DNA of 64,000 bases from Micromonospora ureilytica. Its GTDB lineage: Bacteria; Actinomycetota; Actinomycetes; Mycobacteriales; Micromonosporaceae. Every line of letters starts with the position of its first letter. The stretch's first letter is position 1. Below the pieces are notes generated by a model that ran no database searches, was not told where the DNA came from, and saw only the letters and a list, made by a program, of their open reading frames with translations. This document shows, piece by piece, positions 1-9,086 of the stretch. Where the stretch lies: the NCBI RefSeq assembly GCF_015751765.1, contig NZ_JADOTX010000001.1, positions 4,526,001-4,590,000 on the forward strand. The letters run 5' to 3'. Made by a program: the position numbers and the translations under genes.

Positions 1-119
1 ACCGACGGCCCCTGGAGTTCCGGGCGATGGACCGTGAGGACCTCGCCGATCTCGTCCATGACGTGATCATCGAACAGGTGGCGAACCTTCTCGGTGTGGA
101 CCCGGACGAGCTCGCCTGA
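1..119 (+). CDS. C-terminal end of an unidentified protein (5' truncated by window edge)
   Basis: The window opens inside a plus-strand gene. The frame whose codons begin at base 3 runs to a TGA at 117-119 and gives about 38 residues ending in an acidic, amphipathic helix-like tail (GVDPDELA). Codon use is strongly GC3, like the host genes. The tail alone does not identify a family. It converges on the WhiB gene, with about 110 bp between the two stop codons. Confidence 0.5.
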   Translation, partial: RRPLEFRAMDREDLADLVHDVIIEQVANLLGVDPDELA

Positions 120-232
120 GCCAACCCCGAGCGGAGAGTCGGGCGGCCCCCACCGCCTCGACCTCACACCGCCCAGGCGGCCCCCCGCCCAGACCTGCAC
201 CGCCCACGCGGCCCCGCCTCCACCTGCACCGC
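120..232. repeat. GC-rich imperfect repeat between convergent genes
   Basis: This gap between two convergent stop codons contains three imperfect copies of a short C/G-rich unit (core ACCGCCCAGGCGG or close variants) near 168-180, 199-211 and 228-240, spaced 29-31 bp apart. Each core is itself a small inverted repeat, so the tract may help terminate transcription from both sides. The third copy runs into the end of the WhiB gene. Confidence 0.35.
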
Positions 233-490
233 TCAGGCGGCGCGCCGCTTCAACTTGCGCCGCTCCCGCTCGGAGAGCCCACCCCAGATGCCGAACCGCT
301 CGTCGTGCCCGAGAGCGTATTCGAGGCACTCGGTCTTGACCTCGCAACGCGAGCAGATCCGCTTCGCCTCGCGGGTCGAGCCGCCCTTCTCGGGAAAGAA
401 CGCCTCGGGGTCGGTCTGCGAGCACAACGCCCGCTCCTGCCACTCCGGCGCGTTTCCGAGCAGGTCGGCCACCTCAAGCTGGCCGTCCAT
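233..490 (-). CDS. whiB: WhiB-family iron-sulfur transcriptional regulator (WhiB2/WhmD-like)
   Basis: This 85-residue protein has the full WhiB signature. In the 85-residue numbering the cysteines are Cys23, Cys46, Cys49 and Cys55 (C...CxxC-x5-C), expected to hold a 4Fe-4S cluster, followed by a GIWGG turn at 67-71 and a basic C-terminal tail (KLKRR) for DNA contact. WhiB proteins bind the principal sigma factor and control developmental, division or stress genes. The short length and sequence resemble the WhiB2/WhmD subgroup linked to septation, but that assignment is from memory. ATG at 490 is chosen over the TTG one codon upstream because AAGGAGG lies 6 nt before it. A promoter with a palindrome is predicted upstream. 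Confidence 0.93.
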   Translation of the reverse strand: MDGQLEVADLLGNAPEWQERALCSQTDPEAFFPEKGGSTREAKRICSRCEVKTECLEYALGHDERFGIWGGLSERERRKLKRRAA

Positions 491-604
491 CAAATGCCTC
501 CTTGTCGCGCACCGGCGTCATCGCCGCTGCAACCCCCCACGCGAAAGGCGTGCTTGTCCGTCCGGTCCCGTTTTGTTGCGTTCCGTGCGAACAACCCCAT
601 TCAA

Positions 605-634
605 ATTACACGCGTGTAATGCGTGCGCCGTCAA
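605..634 (-). promoter_or_regulatory. Predicted whiB promoter overlapped by a perfect 16-bp palindrome
   Basis: On the minus strand TTGACG (634-629) and TGTAAT (610-605) are separated by 18 bp, a plausible sigma70-type promoter. The palindrome ATTACACGCGTGTAAT at 605-620 covers the -10 element exactly, as a repressor operator would. The predicted start near 598 gives a leader of about 108 nt before the whiB ATG. The promoter is inferred; the palindrome is directly visible. Confidence 0.5.
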
Positions 635-895
635 GCCAAACTTGATAATGGAGTCGCCCTCCCGACACCCCCGGACGGCCACTCGGGCCGTCCAGCCTCG
701 CAACCTGCCCTATCGATTCAGACCCCGGCCGAGTAACGCCCTCTCCGGCGAGTTGCCCGACTTTTCTGCCGTGGCGCTTCCCCGACGAGTCGCCGACCGG
801 AGGGCACCAGACATCTCCACCCCTAAGCTGATCTTGGTGGGGGACAGGTTAACGCGACGCGGCGCAGACTGCCCGTCGAGCTGCGGACAGCACTC

Positions 896-924
896 GCACC
901 CCGCCCACATTGTGGACGGGGTGC
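896..924 (-). terminator. Hairpin terminator downstream of the 949-1278 gene
   Basis: GCACCCCGCCCAC (896-908) pairs with GTGGACGGGGTGC (912-924) with a single G-T wobble and a 3-nt loop. It sits about 25 bp beyond the stop of the minus-strand gene. Confidence 0.6.
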
Positions 925-948
925 GGCGGTAGAACCCGTGCGTCGAGG

Positions 949-1278
949 TCAGCCAGCGGCCCCGAAACCGCTGCTCGGCCAGGCAAATTCGGCTATCGCT
1001 CCACCATGGACAGAAATCGTGCCGGCGGGCGTATGTTCGTCCCACCAGACGGTATAGATCCCACTCGGCAGATCGGGATAGACCGCACTGTGGAACGAGC
1101 CGTCCCGCACCCGACGCTCGCGCACCGCCGAGTGCACCCGCCGGTCGTCGTCGCGACTGATCTCGATCTCCCGGCCGTGCAGATCCCGACCCGTGTAGAT
1201 GATCAGGGCACCGGTGTCGCCGCCCAGATCGAGGACGACGGTCCCGGTCTCCGACGGTCCGTACGCGTGTTCGTGCAT
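949..1278 (-). CDS. Conserved hypothetical protein, predicted all-beta
   Basis: This 109-residue protein has no signal peptide, membrane segment or catalytic motif I recognise. The spacing of hydrophobic residues and Gly/Pro turns (GALIIYTGRDL, GIYTVWWDE) suggests a small beta-sandwich. ATG at 1278 has GGAG 7 nt upstream. It lies 20 bp downstream of the DUF4331 gene on the same strand and is probably the last gene of that transcription unit, which ends in the hairpin at 896-924. Function unknown. Confidence 0.7.
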   Translation of the reverse strand: MHEHAYGPSETGTVVLDLGGDTGALIIYTGRDLHGREIEISRDDDRRVHSAVRERRVRDGSFHSAVYPDLPSGIYTVWWDEHTPAGTISVHGGAIAEFAWPSSGFGAAG

Positions 1279-1298
1279 CCGCTCGCTCCCCGCGCCGA

Positions 1299-2693
1299 TC
1301 AGGACGCCGCCGGCGGGTTGTTGAACCCGTCGTACGGCGTACCCAGGTAGGGGAAGTTTGCGAGGAACGGCGCGGTCACGTCGGCGGCGCTCAGCCCCGG
1401 GGTGACCGCGGCGGCCGCCGCGTCCGGCCGGAACGTCTTGTCCACCAGCGGGACGGTGACCCCGGCGATCGCCCGCAACGCGATGCTGACCACGTCGTCA
1501 CCGACCCGCCGCCCGTTCGGGAACCCGGCCAGGTCGCCGCCGAGCACCCCGAACCGGTCCGGGCGCTTGGACGGCGGGATGGCGGTGTTCAGTCGCAGCA
1601 TGTCGGCCTGCACGTCGCCGGTGGCGTTGGTGAAGCCGTCGATCAGCCCGGCCGGCACGCCGGTGAGCAGGATCGCCACCAGGTCGGCTCGTGCCTTCTT
1701 GGCCTTGGTGAGCTTGTCCAGGTTGGGGAAGACGTCCGGGTAGAGCGCCGGCAGCAACGCGGCCAGTTCCGGCTGCTCGACGAACTGGGCGAACCGCTTG
1801 TCCTCCGTCGGCGGCAGCGAGTTCCACAGGTCCTTCTTGGACATCGGCACGATGACCTCGTTGAACAGTGGATTGCCCAACCGCGAGACCTGGGTGAACG
1901 GGCCGGTGGAGGTGTCCGCCCCACCCCGGTCGCCGAGCACCCGCACCTGCCGGCGCGACGCCGACGTCCACACGCCGATCACCGATGCCTGATCGGCGGC
2001 ACCGTACCGGTTGGCGCGCCGACGCACCCGCTCCAACGGCACCTGCACCGCGATGCTGTGCACGTTCATCCGGTCGGTGGCGTTGACCGGTTCGCCCTCG
2101 GCCTTGAAGATCTTCTTCCCGGCGACGTGCAGCTGCTGGAACGGCCGCAGCGTGCCGAGGTCGAAGATCGCCCCGAGGTCGACGAAGAACCCGTCGGCGC
2201 GCTGCCCGGCGAAGACCCGCTCCCCGGTGGAGAGCGAGTAGGTGGCCTGCCGCACCAGGTCGGCGTACTTCGGGGTGGACAGCGGGCCGACGTTGCACGG
2301 CGGGCAGGGCAGCTTGTGCGCCAGCCGGTGCTCGCGGCCGTCGGCCACCCGGGTCAGGCTGTAGAACTGCCGCCGGTTCCAGTTCTTGCTGTCCAGCGAG
2401 TCGATCGGGCCGGTGTTGTAGAGAAAACTGTTCGGATTGGTGATCTCGGTGGTGAATTCGAACCGGTAGGTCACATCCGGACGACCGTCGCCGTCGTTGT
2501 CGATATGGATCTCGTACCGCACGTCGTCGCCGAACTCGAAGAAGTTCGGGCCCCCGGAGGGGAGCTGCAACGGCACGTAGTTGGCGATCAACGTGACCGT
2601 GTCGCGTTTGTCGGGGCTGACGAACGCGTACAGGTCGGAGCTGTCGGCGACCGGATCCTTGGCTATTTCCGGGGCCTCGCGGTGGGAAGACAT
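1299..2693 (-). CDS. DUF4331 domain-containing protein
   Basis: This 464-residue protein opens with MSSHREAPEI, followed by DSSDLYAF, the hallmark start of the DUF4331 family. A calcium-binding-like acidic loop (DNDGDGRPD) lies near residues 65-75, and the whole family length is covered. The family is widespread but its biochemical role is unknown. No N-terminal signal is visible. GAGG lies about 10 nt before the ATG. The gene stands between the Tat-signal protein upstream and the 109-residue protein downstream, so the three may act together. The family call is firm; no function is claimed. Confidence 0.88.
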   Translation of the reverse strand: MSSHREAPEIAKDPVADSSDLYAFVSPDKRDTVTLIANYVPLQLPSGGPNFFEFGDDVRYEIHIDNDGDGRPDVTYRFEFTTEITNPNSFLYNTGPIDSLDSKNWNRRQFYSLTRVADGREHRLAHKLPCPPCNVGPLSTPKYADLVRQATYSLSTGERVFAGQRADGFFVDLGAIFDLGTLRPFQQLHVAGKKIFKAEGEPVNATDRMNVHSIAVQVPLERVRRRANRYGAADQASVIGVWTSASRRQVRVLGDRGGADTSTGPFTQVSRLGNPLFNEVIVPMSKKDLWNSLPPTEDKRFAQFVEQPELAALLPALYPDVFPNLDKLTKAKKARADLVAILLTGVPAGLIDGFTNATGDVQADMLRLNTAIPPSKRPDRFGVLGGDLAGFPNGRRVGDDVVSIALRAIAGVTVPLVDKTFRPDAAAAAVTPGLSAADVTAPFLANFPYLGTPYDGFNNPPAAS

Positions 2694-2752
2694 GGCGGAC
2701 CAACCTCACTGGGCGGGGAACAGGACGGCGGGGCAGGGCGGGGGTGCCGGGG

Positions 2753-3031
2753 TCAGCGCCGGGCGGCGCGCCGCAGCCGGTCCGCCAGGCCGCGGTCGCG
2801 TACCTCGATCCGCCTCTCACCGACGAAGACGTCAATCGTTCCGGAGGCGGCGTCACGCAGGTGCACGACGATCGGTTCGTCGGCTCGTCCGGCCGTACCG
2901 GGGGCGTTCTGCGCGGCCGACAGGCCCGGCACTGTGAGCGCGGCGGCGCCAAGTGTGGCGCTGGCCGCAGCGGTCAACGTCTGCCGGCGGGTCAGTCGCG
3001 GCCACTGCCGCTTCCGCTGATCACTGGTCAT
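2753..3031 (-). CDS. Small Tat-signal secreted protein
   Basis: This 92-residue protein starts with a twin-arginine signal: a basic region, RR at 15-16 in TRRQTL, then a hydrophobic Ala-rich stretch to about residue 36 and a likely cleavage site near Ala40. The mature part is only about 50 residues, with a short strand pattern (IVVHLRD, IDVFVGERRIEV). It lies about 60 bp upstream of the DUF4331 gene on the same strand. No Shine-Dalgarno is clear. Mature function is unknown; Tat export is inferred from the signal. Confidence 0.75.
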   Translation of the reverse strand: MTSDQRKRQWPRLTRRQTLTAAASATLGAAALTVPGLSAAQNAPGTAGRADEPIVVHLRDAASGTIDVFVGERRIEVRDRGLADRLRRAARR

Positions 3032-3069
3032 GCCGCGTGGTACGGCCGGCGGCGGGGAAAGGTTCGACG

Positions 3070-5613
3070 TCAGGGCCGGACGTGACCGTACGCGGTCGTT
3101 CGCTTGCGCGCCGGACGACCGGCGGCCTTCGCGATGGCCCGCAACTGCTCCTCGGTACGCGCCGACCCGTTGTCGGAGCCGGCCATCCGGGAGATCGTCT
3201 CCTCCATCAGCGTGCCGCCGAGGTCGTTGCAGCCGCCCTGGAGCATCGCGACAGTGCCCTCGTCACCGAGCTTCACCCAGGAGCACTGGATGTTGTCGAT
3301 CCGGCCGTGCAGCAGCAACCGGGACATGGCGTGCACCACCCGGTTCTCCCGCCAGGTCGGCCCCGGTCGGGCGATACCCGCCAGATAGATCGGAGCATTG
3401 GTGTGCACGAACGGCAGCGCCACGAACTCGGTGAACCCGCCGGTGCGGTCCTGCACCCCGGCCAGCACCCGGAAGTGCGCCAGCCACTGCCCGGGGTGGT
3501 CGACGTGGCCGTACATCATTGTGGAGCTGGACCGGATGCCCAGCTCGTGGGCGGTGCTGACCACCTCGACCCAGGCGGCGGCCGGGAGTTTGCCCTTGGT
3601 CAGCACCCAGCGCACGTCGTCGTCGAGGATCTCGGCGGCGGTGCCGGGGATGGTGTCCAACCCGGCCTCGCGCAGCTGGAGCAGCCACTCGCGCACCGGC
3701 ACCCCGGCCTTCGCGGCGGCGGTGACGATCTCCATGGGCGAGAACGCGTGCACGTGCATGTCGGGCACCCGGGCCTTGATCGCACGCACGATGTCGGCGT
3801 ACCCGGTGACCGGCATCTTCGGGTCGATGCCGCCCTGGAGGCAGACCTCGCTGGCGCCGGCCGCCCACGCCTGCTCGGCCCGGTCCGCGACCTGGTCGAC
3901 GGAGAGCCGGTACGCGTCGGCGTCCCGCTCACGCTGCGCGAAGGCACAGAACCGGCAGCCCACGTAGCAGACGTTACTGAAGTTGATGTTGCGGTTGACC
4001 ACGTAGGTGACGTCGTCGCCGACCGCCGCGCGACGCACGTCGTCGGCGAGGCGGCACAACTCGTCTAGCGCCGGCCCGTCCGCGCCGAACAGCGCCAGCG
4101 CGGCATCGGTGTGCCCGGGGTCGAGCAGCGCCGCCGGGTCGTCGGCGGCGAGCTTGAGCCCAGCCGCCAGGTCACGGTCCGCGCCACTCCCGGCCGGTGC
4201 CGGGGGTACGCCCGCCCGGCGCGCGGTCGCCTCGGGGGTGACCTTGCCGGCGACCTCGGCCCAGTCGCCGTAGACGCTGTCGAAGTCACCGCGCCGGTCG
4301 TCGGTGCGGCCGGTGGTGTCGATGGTGGCGTGCAGGTCGACCCGCCCGCCGAACACCTCCTCCGGCTCCTGCCAGGGTCGTCCCTGCGGCATCGCCGACT
4401 CGACAGCCATACCGGTGCTCGGGTCGGCCAACGCGTTCACGTGCGGCAGCAGCCGTGGGTCGAGCCACGGGTCGCCCGCACGCACGTACTCCGGGTAGAT
4501 CGTCAACCGCTCCCGCAGCGTGAACCCGGCCAACTCGGTGTGCCGGGCCAACTCCTCGATCTGCGGCCAGGGGCGCTCCGGGTTGACGTGGTCGGGGGTG
4601 AGCGGGGAGACGCCACCCCAGTCGTCGATGCCGGCACGCAACAGCAGGTCGTACTCGCCGGAGATGAGATTCGGCGGGGCCTGGATCCGGGCCTTCGGGC
4701 CGAGCAGCAGCCGTGCCACCGCCACCGTGGCCGCCAGGTCGTGCAGCTCCGCGTCGGGCATGCCGCGCATCGCCGTGTCCGGCTTGGCGCGGAAGTTCTG
4801 CACGATCACCTCCTGGAGGTGCCCGTACTCCCGGTGGGCGCGGCGGATCGCGAAGAGCGCGTCCACCCGCTCCGCCGGAGTCTCCCCGATGCCGATCAGG
4901 ATGCCGGTGGTGAACGGCACCCCGACCCGGCCCGCGTCCTCGAGCACCCGCAACCGGACCGCCGGCTCCTTGTCCGGTGAGCCGAAGTGCGGGCCACCCG
5001 GCTCGGACCAGAGCCGCGTCGCTGTCGTCTCCAGCATCATGCCCATGCTCGGCGCGACCGGCTTGAGCCGTTGCAGCTCCGACCAGGACAGCACCCCGGG
5101 GTTGAGGTGCGGCAGCAGGCCGGTCTCCTCCAGCACCGCCACCGCACAGGCGCGCAGGTAGTCCAGGGTCGAGTCGTAACCGCGTTCGTCCAACCAGGTC
5201 CGAGCGGCCGGCCAGCGTTCCTCCGGCCGGTCACCCAGGGTGAACAGCGCCTCCTTGCAACCCTGCGCGGCACCGGCCCGGGCGATCGCGAGGACCTCGT
5301 CGCGGTCCAGGAACGGCGCCGGCAGCCGGTGCGGCACTGTCGCGAAGGTGCAGTAGTGGCAACGGTCCCGGCAGAGCCGGGTCAGCGGGATGAAGACCTT
5401 CTTGGAGTACGTGACCACGCCCGGCCGCCCGGCGTCCCGCAGCCCGGCGTCGCGGATTCCCCCGGCCAGCCGGAGCAACTCGTCGAGTGCGGCACCACGA
5501 GCGGACAGCAGCGCGGTCGCCTCGTCGACGTCCAGCGCCCGCCCGTTCGCGGCCCGGCCCAGGGCCCGCCGCACGCTCGCGTCACTAGGGCCGGAGTGGG
5601 TGCGATCAACCAT
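3070..5613 (-). CDS. fbiC: FO synthase FbiC (fused CofG/CofH, two radical SAM domains)
   Basis: This 847-residue enzyme makes 7,8-didemethyl-8-hydroxy-5-deazariboflavin (FO), the chromophore of coenzyme F420, from tyrosine and a flavin precursor. The N-terminal CofG-type half has a CxxxCxxC iron-sulfur motif at Cys81/85/88 (LCRDRCHYC). The C-terminal CofH-type half has the second at Cys549/553/556 (VCYVGCRFC). Archaea and cyanobacteria often split these halves; actinobacteria fuse them, and the length matches. No Shine-Dalgarno precedes the ATG, but TAGGGT lies 6 nt upstream, which suggests a leaderless transcript. The genes for later steps, fbiA and fbiB, lie about 1.4 kb away on the other strand. 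Confidence 0.97.
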   Translation of the reverse strand: MVDRTHSGPSDASVRRALGRAANGRALDVDEATALLSARGAALDELLRLAGGIRDAGLRDAGRPGVVTYSKKVFIPLTRLCRDRCHYCTFATVPHRLPAPFLDRDEVLAIARAGAAQGCKEALFTLGDRPEERWPAARTWLDERGYDSTLDYLRACAVAVLEETGLLPHLNPGVLSWSELQRLKPVAPSMGMMLETTATRLWSEPGGPHFGSPDKEPAVRLRVLEDAGRVGVPFTTGILIGIGETPAERVDALFAIRRAHREYGHLQEVIVQNFRAKPDTAMRGMPDAELHDLAATVAVARLLLGPKARIQAPPNLISGEYDLLLRAGIDDWGGVSPLTPDHVNPERPWPQIEELARHTELAGFTLRERLTIYPEYVRAGDPWLDPRLLPHVNALADPSTGMAVESAMPQGRPWQEPEEVFGGRVDLHATIDTTGRTDDRRGDFDSVYGDWAEVAGKVTPEATARRAGVPPAPAGSGADRDLAAGLKLAADDPAALLDPGHTDAALALFGADGPALDELCRLADDVRRAAVGDDVTYVVNRNINFSNVCYVGCRFCAFAQRERDADAYRLSVDQVADRAEQAWAAGASEVCLQGGIDPKMPVTGYADIVRAIKARVPDMHVHAFSPMEIVTAAAKAGVPVREWLLQLREAGLDTIPGTAAEILDDDVRWVLTKGKLPAAAWVEVVSTAHELGIRSSSTMMYGHVDHPGQWLAHFRVLAGVQDRTGGFTEFVALPFVHTNAPIYLAGIARPGPTWRENRVVHAMSRLLLHGRIDNIQCSWVKLGDEGTVAMLQGGCNDLGGTLMEETISRMAGSDNGSARTEEQLRAIAKAAGRPARKRTTAYGHVRP

Positions 5614-5619
5614 CCACTA

Positions 5620-5625
5620 ACCCTA
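5620..5625 (-). promoter_or_regulatory. Predicted -10 element of leaderless fbiC
   Basis: TAGGGT on the minus strand ends 6 nt before the fbiC ATG. The TANNNT form and spacing place transcription start at or next to the A of the start codon. No ribosome-binding site is visible. Confidence 0.4.
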
Positions 5626-5722
5626 TGCGCAGCGCGAGCCTGGCCCACCGCGCCCAGCCCGCACCGTGGGAAACGGCACCCGCCGCGCCCCCACCCCACC
5701 CCTCTCCACCGCCCTCCCGGTT

Positions 5723-5777
5723 GATCATGAAGTTATTGTCGCGACACGCCGTGTGATCGAGCAATAACTTCATGATC
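5723..5777. repeat. Intergenic inverted repeat, 16-bp perfect arms (GATCATGAAGTTATTG)
   Basis: GATCATGAAGTTATTG at 5723-5738 is repeated in perfect inverse at 5762-5777, with a smaller ACAC/GTGT stem in the 23-nt loop. It is AT-rich against the very GC-rich background. It lies downstream of the minus-strand membrane-protein gene, where it could terminate transcription, and upstream of fbiC. I recall this motif as common between genes in Micromonosporaceae; that is from memory and unverified. Confidence 0.7.
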
Positions 5778-5814
5778 GACGAGGGTCCATGGGGGTCCGA
5801 CGGGGTTGGCGGAC

Positions 5815-6939
5815 TCAGCGGGGCTGGTCGGGGTGGTCGTTGGGCTTGATGTGCTGGGTGCGGTCGGTGTCCGGGTCGGCGGGGTGGGAGATGACCTCGG
5901 TCCGGTCCGCGGGGTGGGAGATGACCTCGGTCGGATCGGCGGACTGGCGCGGGATGGCCTGGGTGGGGTCGGCCGACGGCGGCTGCCCGAACGGCGGCGC
6001 GGCCGGGGACGGGGCGGCCGAGGACGGCGTGGCCGCAGACGGCGGCGCCGACTGGGGGGTGGGGTTCGCCGGCGGCGCGGACTGCGGGGCCTGGAACGGC
6101 GGCGCGGACTGCGGCGGCGCGGACTGCGGCGGCGCGGACTGCGGCGGGGCCGGGAACGGCGGGGCCGACTGGGGGTGCGGCGGCGCGGACTGCGGGAACG
6201 GCGGGGCCGACTGCGGGGGCTGGAACTGTGGCGACGGTTGGCCGTACTGGCCAGCCTGTGGGTAGCCGCCCGGCTGGCCGGCCTGCGGGTGCCCGCCGGC
6301 CGGCTGGCCGGCCTGTGGGTAGCCGCCCGGCTGGGCGGGAGCGGGCCAACCGCCCTGCGGCTGGCCACCGGGCTGACCCGGGGCCGGCCAACCGCCCGGC
6401 TGCTGCGGCCAGCCCGCCTGCGGCTGGCCGTAGACGCCCGGCTGGGGCTTGGGCCGCGGCACGTAGTAGTGGGCGCGCCAGATGGTGTAGACCACCCAGG
6501 CGGCGATCGCGAAGATCACCATCCAGGCGAACCGGGTGAGCACACCGAGCAGCGCGTCGAGCACCTCGGCCTCGGCCAGCCGGCCCACCGTCCAGATCAG
6601 CATGGTCAGCGTGCCGAACACGGCGCTGACCGCGTACTCGATGAGAGCTGCCTGCGTGATCAGCTTCGCCTTCGCCAGGACCGGCGAGATGTGCGTGGCC
6701 AGCAGCACCGCCAGCAGTGGGAGACCCACCGCCTCCACCCCGATGAACGCGTAGAAGGCGCTGCCCGCGCGGTCGGTGAAGGAGCTGTAGTCGTTCGGGG
6801 CGATGAACCGGAGCAGGCCCACGAAGAGGAACACGGCGTTGGCACCAAGCAGCGCGAGCGCGGCTAGCTCACGTAGTGGCTTGGTCAGCTGGCGGGCCTG
6901 CGTCGCGTCGGAGGACGCGGGCTCGGCGGGGCTGGTCAC
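5815..6939 (-). CDS. Four-helix membrane protein with Pro/Gln/Gly-rich repetitive tail
   Basis: With the GTG start at 6939 (GGGGGAG just upstream) the protein has 374 residues; an upstream in-frame start would add 12. Four hydrophobic segments fall at about residues 26-46, 60-82, 90-112 and 128-150. They are followed by about 200 residues of low-complexity sequence made of [13 protein letters not shown] and QSAPP units, then a duplicated [13 protein letters not shown] segment. The tail is probably disordered and cytoplasmic. Similar Pro-rich tailed membrane proteins are common in actinomycetes, but I recognise no named family and no function. Confidence 0.75.
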   Translation of the reverse strand: MTSPAEPASSDATQARQLTKPLRELAALALLGANAVFLFVGLLRFIAPNDYSSFTDRAGSAFYAFIGVEAVGLPLLAVLLATHISPVLAKAKLITQAALIEYAVSAVFGTLTMLIWTVGRLAEAEVLDALLGVLTRFAWMVIFAIAAWVVYTIWRAHYYVPRPKPQPGVYGQPQAGWPQQPGGWPAPGQPGGQPQGGWPAPAQPGGYPQAGQPAGGHPQAGQPGGYPQAGQYGQPSPQFQPPQSAPPFPQSAPPHPQSAPPFPAPPQSAPPQSAPPQSAPPFQAPQSAPPANPTPQSAPPSAATPSSAAPSPAAPPFGQPPSADPTQAIPRQSADPTEVISHPADRTEVISHPADPDTDRTQHIKPNDHPDQPR

Positions 6940-7037
6940 GAGCTCCCCCTCGGGGCATGAACGGACAGGGCGCACGTGAGCCTAGTCTCTCGGGCCACCC
7001 ACGGATCGGAGGCGTCACGTGCGCGAGGATGGTCGAC

Positions 7038-7985
7038 ATGCGCATCGTGGTTCTGGCCGGCGGCATCGGCGGCGCCCGGTTCCTGCTCGGGGTCCGGGCG
7101 TACGCCCGTGACGTCGACGCGGAGGTGACCGCCGTGGTCAACGTCGGCGACGACCTGTGGTTACACGGGTTGAAGATCTGCCCCGACCTGGACAGCGTCA
7201 TGTACACGCTCGGTGGGGGCGCCGACCCGGAACGGGGTTGGGGGCGGGTCGGCGAGAGCTGGACGGTCAAGCAGGAGCTGGCCGCGTACGGGGCACAGCC
7301 GACCTGGTTCGGCCTCGGCGACAAGGACATCGCCACCCACCTGGTCCGCAGCACCATGCTCAACGGCGGTTACCCGTTGAGCGCGGTCACCGAGGCGCTG
7401 TCCAGCCGCTGGGAGCCGGGCGTACGCCTGTTGCCGGCGACGGACGACCGCCTGGAGACCCATGCCGTGGTCGAGGACGACGAGGGTCAGCGGGCGATCC
7501 ACTTCCAGGAGTGGTGGGTGCGGTACCGGGCCGACATTCCCACGCACCGTTTCGTGTTCGTCGGTGCGGAGACGGCCAAGCCGGCACCCGGGGTGCTGGA
7601 CGCGATCGCCTCGGCCGACCTGGTGCTGATCGCCCCGAGCAACCCGGTGGTGAGCGTCGCGCCGGTGCTGGCCGTACCGGGGCTGCGTGCGGCCGTGGCG
7701 GACGGCCCGGCGCCGGTGGTGGGCGTCTCCCCGATCATCGGCGGCGCGCCGGTCCGGGGGATGGCCGACCGGTGTCTGGCCGTGCTCGGTGTGGAGTGCA
7801 GCGCGGCGGGGGTGGGTCGGCTCTACGGCGGCCGGGCGAGCGGTGGCCTGCTCGACGGTTGGCTGGTGGCCGAGGAGGACGCGGGCGCGGTGGTGCCCGA
7901 GGTGACGGTCCGCGCGGTGCCGCTGCGGATGACCGACGAGGCGGCGACGGCGGCCATGGTTCGCGCCGCGGTGGAGTTGACGTGA
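7038..7985 (+). CDS. fbiA: 2-phospho-L-lactate transferase family enzyme FbiA/CofD
   Basis: This 315-residue enzyme transfers a phospho-carboxylic acid moiety from its GDP-activated donor to FO, giving F420-0 or its dehydro form. The N-terminus has the nucleotide-binding loop GGIGGARF at about 8-15, then NVGDD at 35-39 and CPDLDSVMYTLGG at 48-60, all typical of CofD. ATG at 7038 is chosen because GAGG lies 9 nt upstream; an ATG at 7029 abuts the same GAGG. The stop overlaps the fbiB start (GTGA), so the two are translationally coupled. Confidence 0.95.
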   Translation: MRIVVLAGGIGGARFLLGVRAYARDVDAEVTAVVNVGDDLWLHGLKICPDLDSVMYTLGGGADPERGWGRVGESWTVKQELAAYGAQPTWFGLGDKDIATHLVRSTMLNGGYPLSAVTEALSSRWEPGVRLLPATDDRLETHAVVEDDEGQRAIHFQEWWVRYRADIPTHRFVFVGAETAKPAPGVLDAIASADLVLIAPSNPVVSVAPVLAVPGLRAAVADGPAPVVGVSPIIGGAPVRGMADRCLAVLGVECSAAGVGRLYGGRASGGLLDGWLVAEEDAGAVVPEVTVRAVPLRMTDEAATAAMVRAAVELT

Positions 7986-9067
7986 GGCTGGAGATTCTGC
8001 CGGTGCTCGGCATCGGTCACGTGACCGAGGGTGACGATCTGGCCGCGGTGATCGCGACCGCCGCGCCGTGGCTGCGCAATGGCGACGTGCTGGTGGTGAC
8101 CAGCAAGATCGTTTCCAAGGCGGAGGGGCGGCTTGTCGACGTGCCGGCGGACGGGCCGGAACGGCTGGCCGCACGGGACGAGGTCCTGGCCGGCGAGACC
8201 GCCCGGGTGGTCGCCAGCCGGGGGGCGACCCGGATCGTGCAGACCCATCACGGCTTCGTGATGGCCTCGGCGGGGATCGACGCGTCGAACGTGGACAAGA
8301 CCCAACTGGTGCTGCTGCCGGTCGACCCGGACGCTTCGGCGCGGGCTCTGCGCGACGCGCTGCGGGAGCGCTACGACCTGGACCTGGCCGTGATCATCAG
8401 CGACACGATGGGCCGGCCCTGGCGCAACGGGCTCACCGACGTGGCGCTCGGCGTGGCCGGGATGCCGGCCATTCGGGACCACCGGGGCGAGGTCGACCCG
8501 TACGGCAACGAGTTGCAGTTGACCCAGATGGCAGTGGTGGACGAGCTGGCGGGTGCCGGTGAGCTGATCAAGGGCAAGTGCGATCAGGTCCCCGTGGCGG
8601 TGGTGCGGGGTTACCTGCCCGCCACCAGCCCGGACGACGCCGGTGGCGCGCGGGCGCTGATCCGCGACGCGGCACAGGACCTGTTCTCGCTCGGTACCGC
8701 CGAGGCGCGCGCCGCCGGGCTGGCCGACGCCGCAACCCTGGCCGATGGTCCCGGTCCGACGCCGGCCGACCTGACCGTGGTACGCCGGGCGATCGACGCG
8801 GTCGCCGGGGTGGTCGCCCCCGGCACGGTCTTCACTCTTGTCGACGAGGCCGAGGTACGCGCCGGTCTGGTCGCCGAGATGCCCGGGTGGCCGGACGGGG
8901 CCGACCTGCTGCTCGGTTCGGCCCCGACGCCCGTCGAGCCGATGGGTCTGGTCCGTTTCGGCGCCGACCTGCACCGACTGCGCGCCGCCCTGGCCGCCGA
9001 GGGCGTCGGGTCGACTCTGTTGCCGCCACCGCCCGGCAGCCCGGCGAGCGCGGCGCTCGCGCTGTAG
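7982..9067 (+). CDS. fbiB: Coenzyme F420-0:L-glutamate ligase, FbiB without an intact nitroreductase domain
   Basis: This 361-residue protein begins at a GTG overlapping the fbiA stop. Residues 1 to about 245 are a clear CofE domain that adds glutamates to F420-0 (LPVLGIGHVTEGDDL, VVTSKIVSKAEG, ISDTMGRPWRNG, DPYGNELQLTQ). Mycobacterial FbiB has about 448 residues, with a C-terminal FMN nitroreductase-like domain that reduces dehydro-F420. Here only about 115 residues follow. They match parts of that domain weakly but lack its RRSVRRF-type FMN-binding start. The reductase step is therefore probably missing or done elsewhere. Confidence 0.93.
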   Translation: MRLEILPVLGIGHVTEGDDLAAVIATAAPWLRNGDVLVVTSKIVSKAEGRLVDVPADGPERLAARDEVLAGETARVVASRGATRIVQTHHGFVMASAGIDASNVDKTQLVLLPVDPDASARALRDALRERYDLDLAVIISDTMGRPWRNGLTDVALGVAGMPAIRDHRGEVDPYGNELQLTQMAVVDELAGAGELIKGKCDQVPVAVVRGYLPATSPDDAGGARALIRDAAQDLFSLGTAEARAAGLADAATLADGPGPTPADLTVVRRAIDAVAGVVAPGTVFTLVDEAEVRAGLVAEMPGWPDGADLLLGSAPTPVEPMGLVRFGADLHRLRAALAAEGVGSTLLPPPPGSPASAALAL

Positions 9068-9086
9068 CCGGTGCGGAACGGCCGGG

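Larger units (their letters stand above)
491..948. other. Long intergenic region upstream of whiB
   Basis: No gene is apparent in these 458 bases. They hold the whiB 5' leader (about 110 nt), the predicted whiB promoter and palindrome at 605-634, and a hairpin at 896-924 that probably ends the neighbouring minus-strand gene. The part from about 650 to 890 shows nothing recognisable. Confidence 0.6.
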
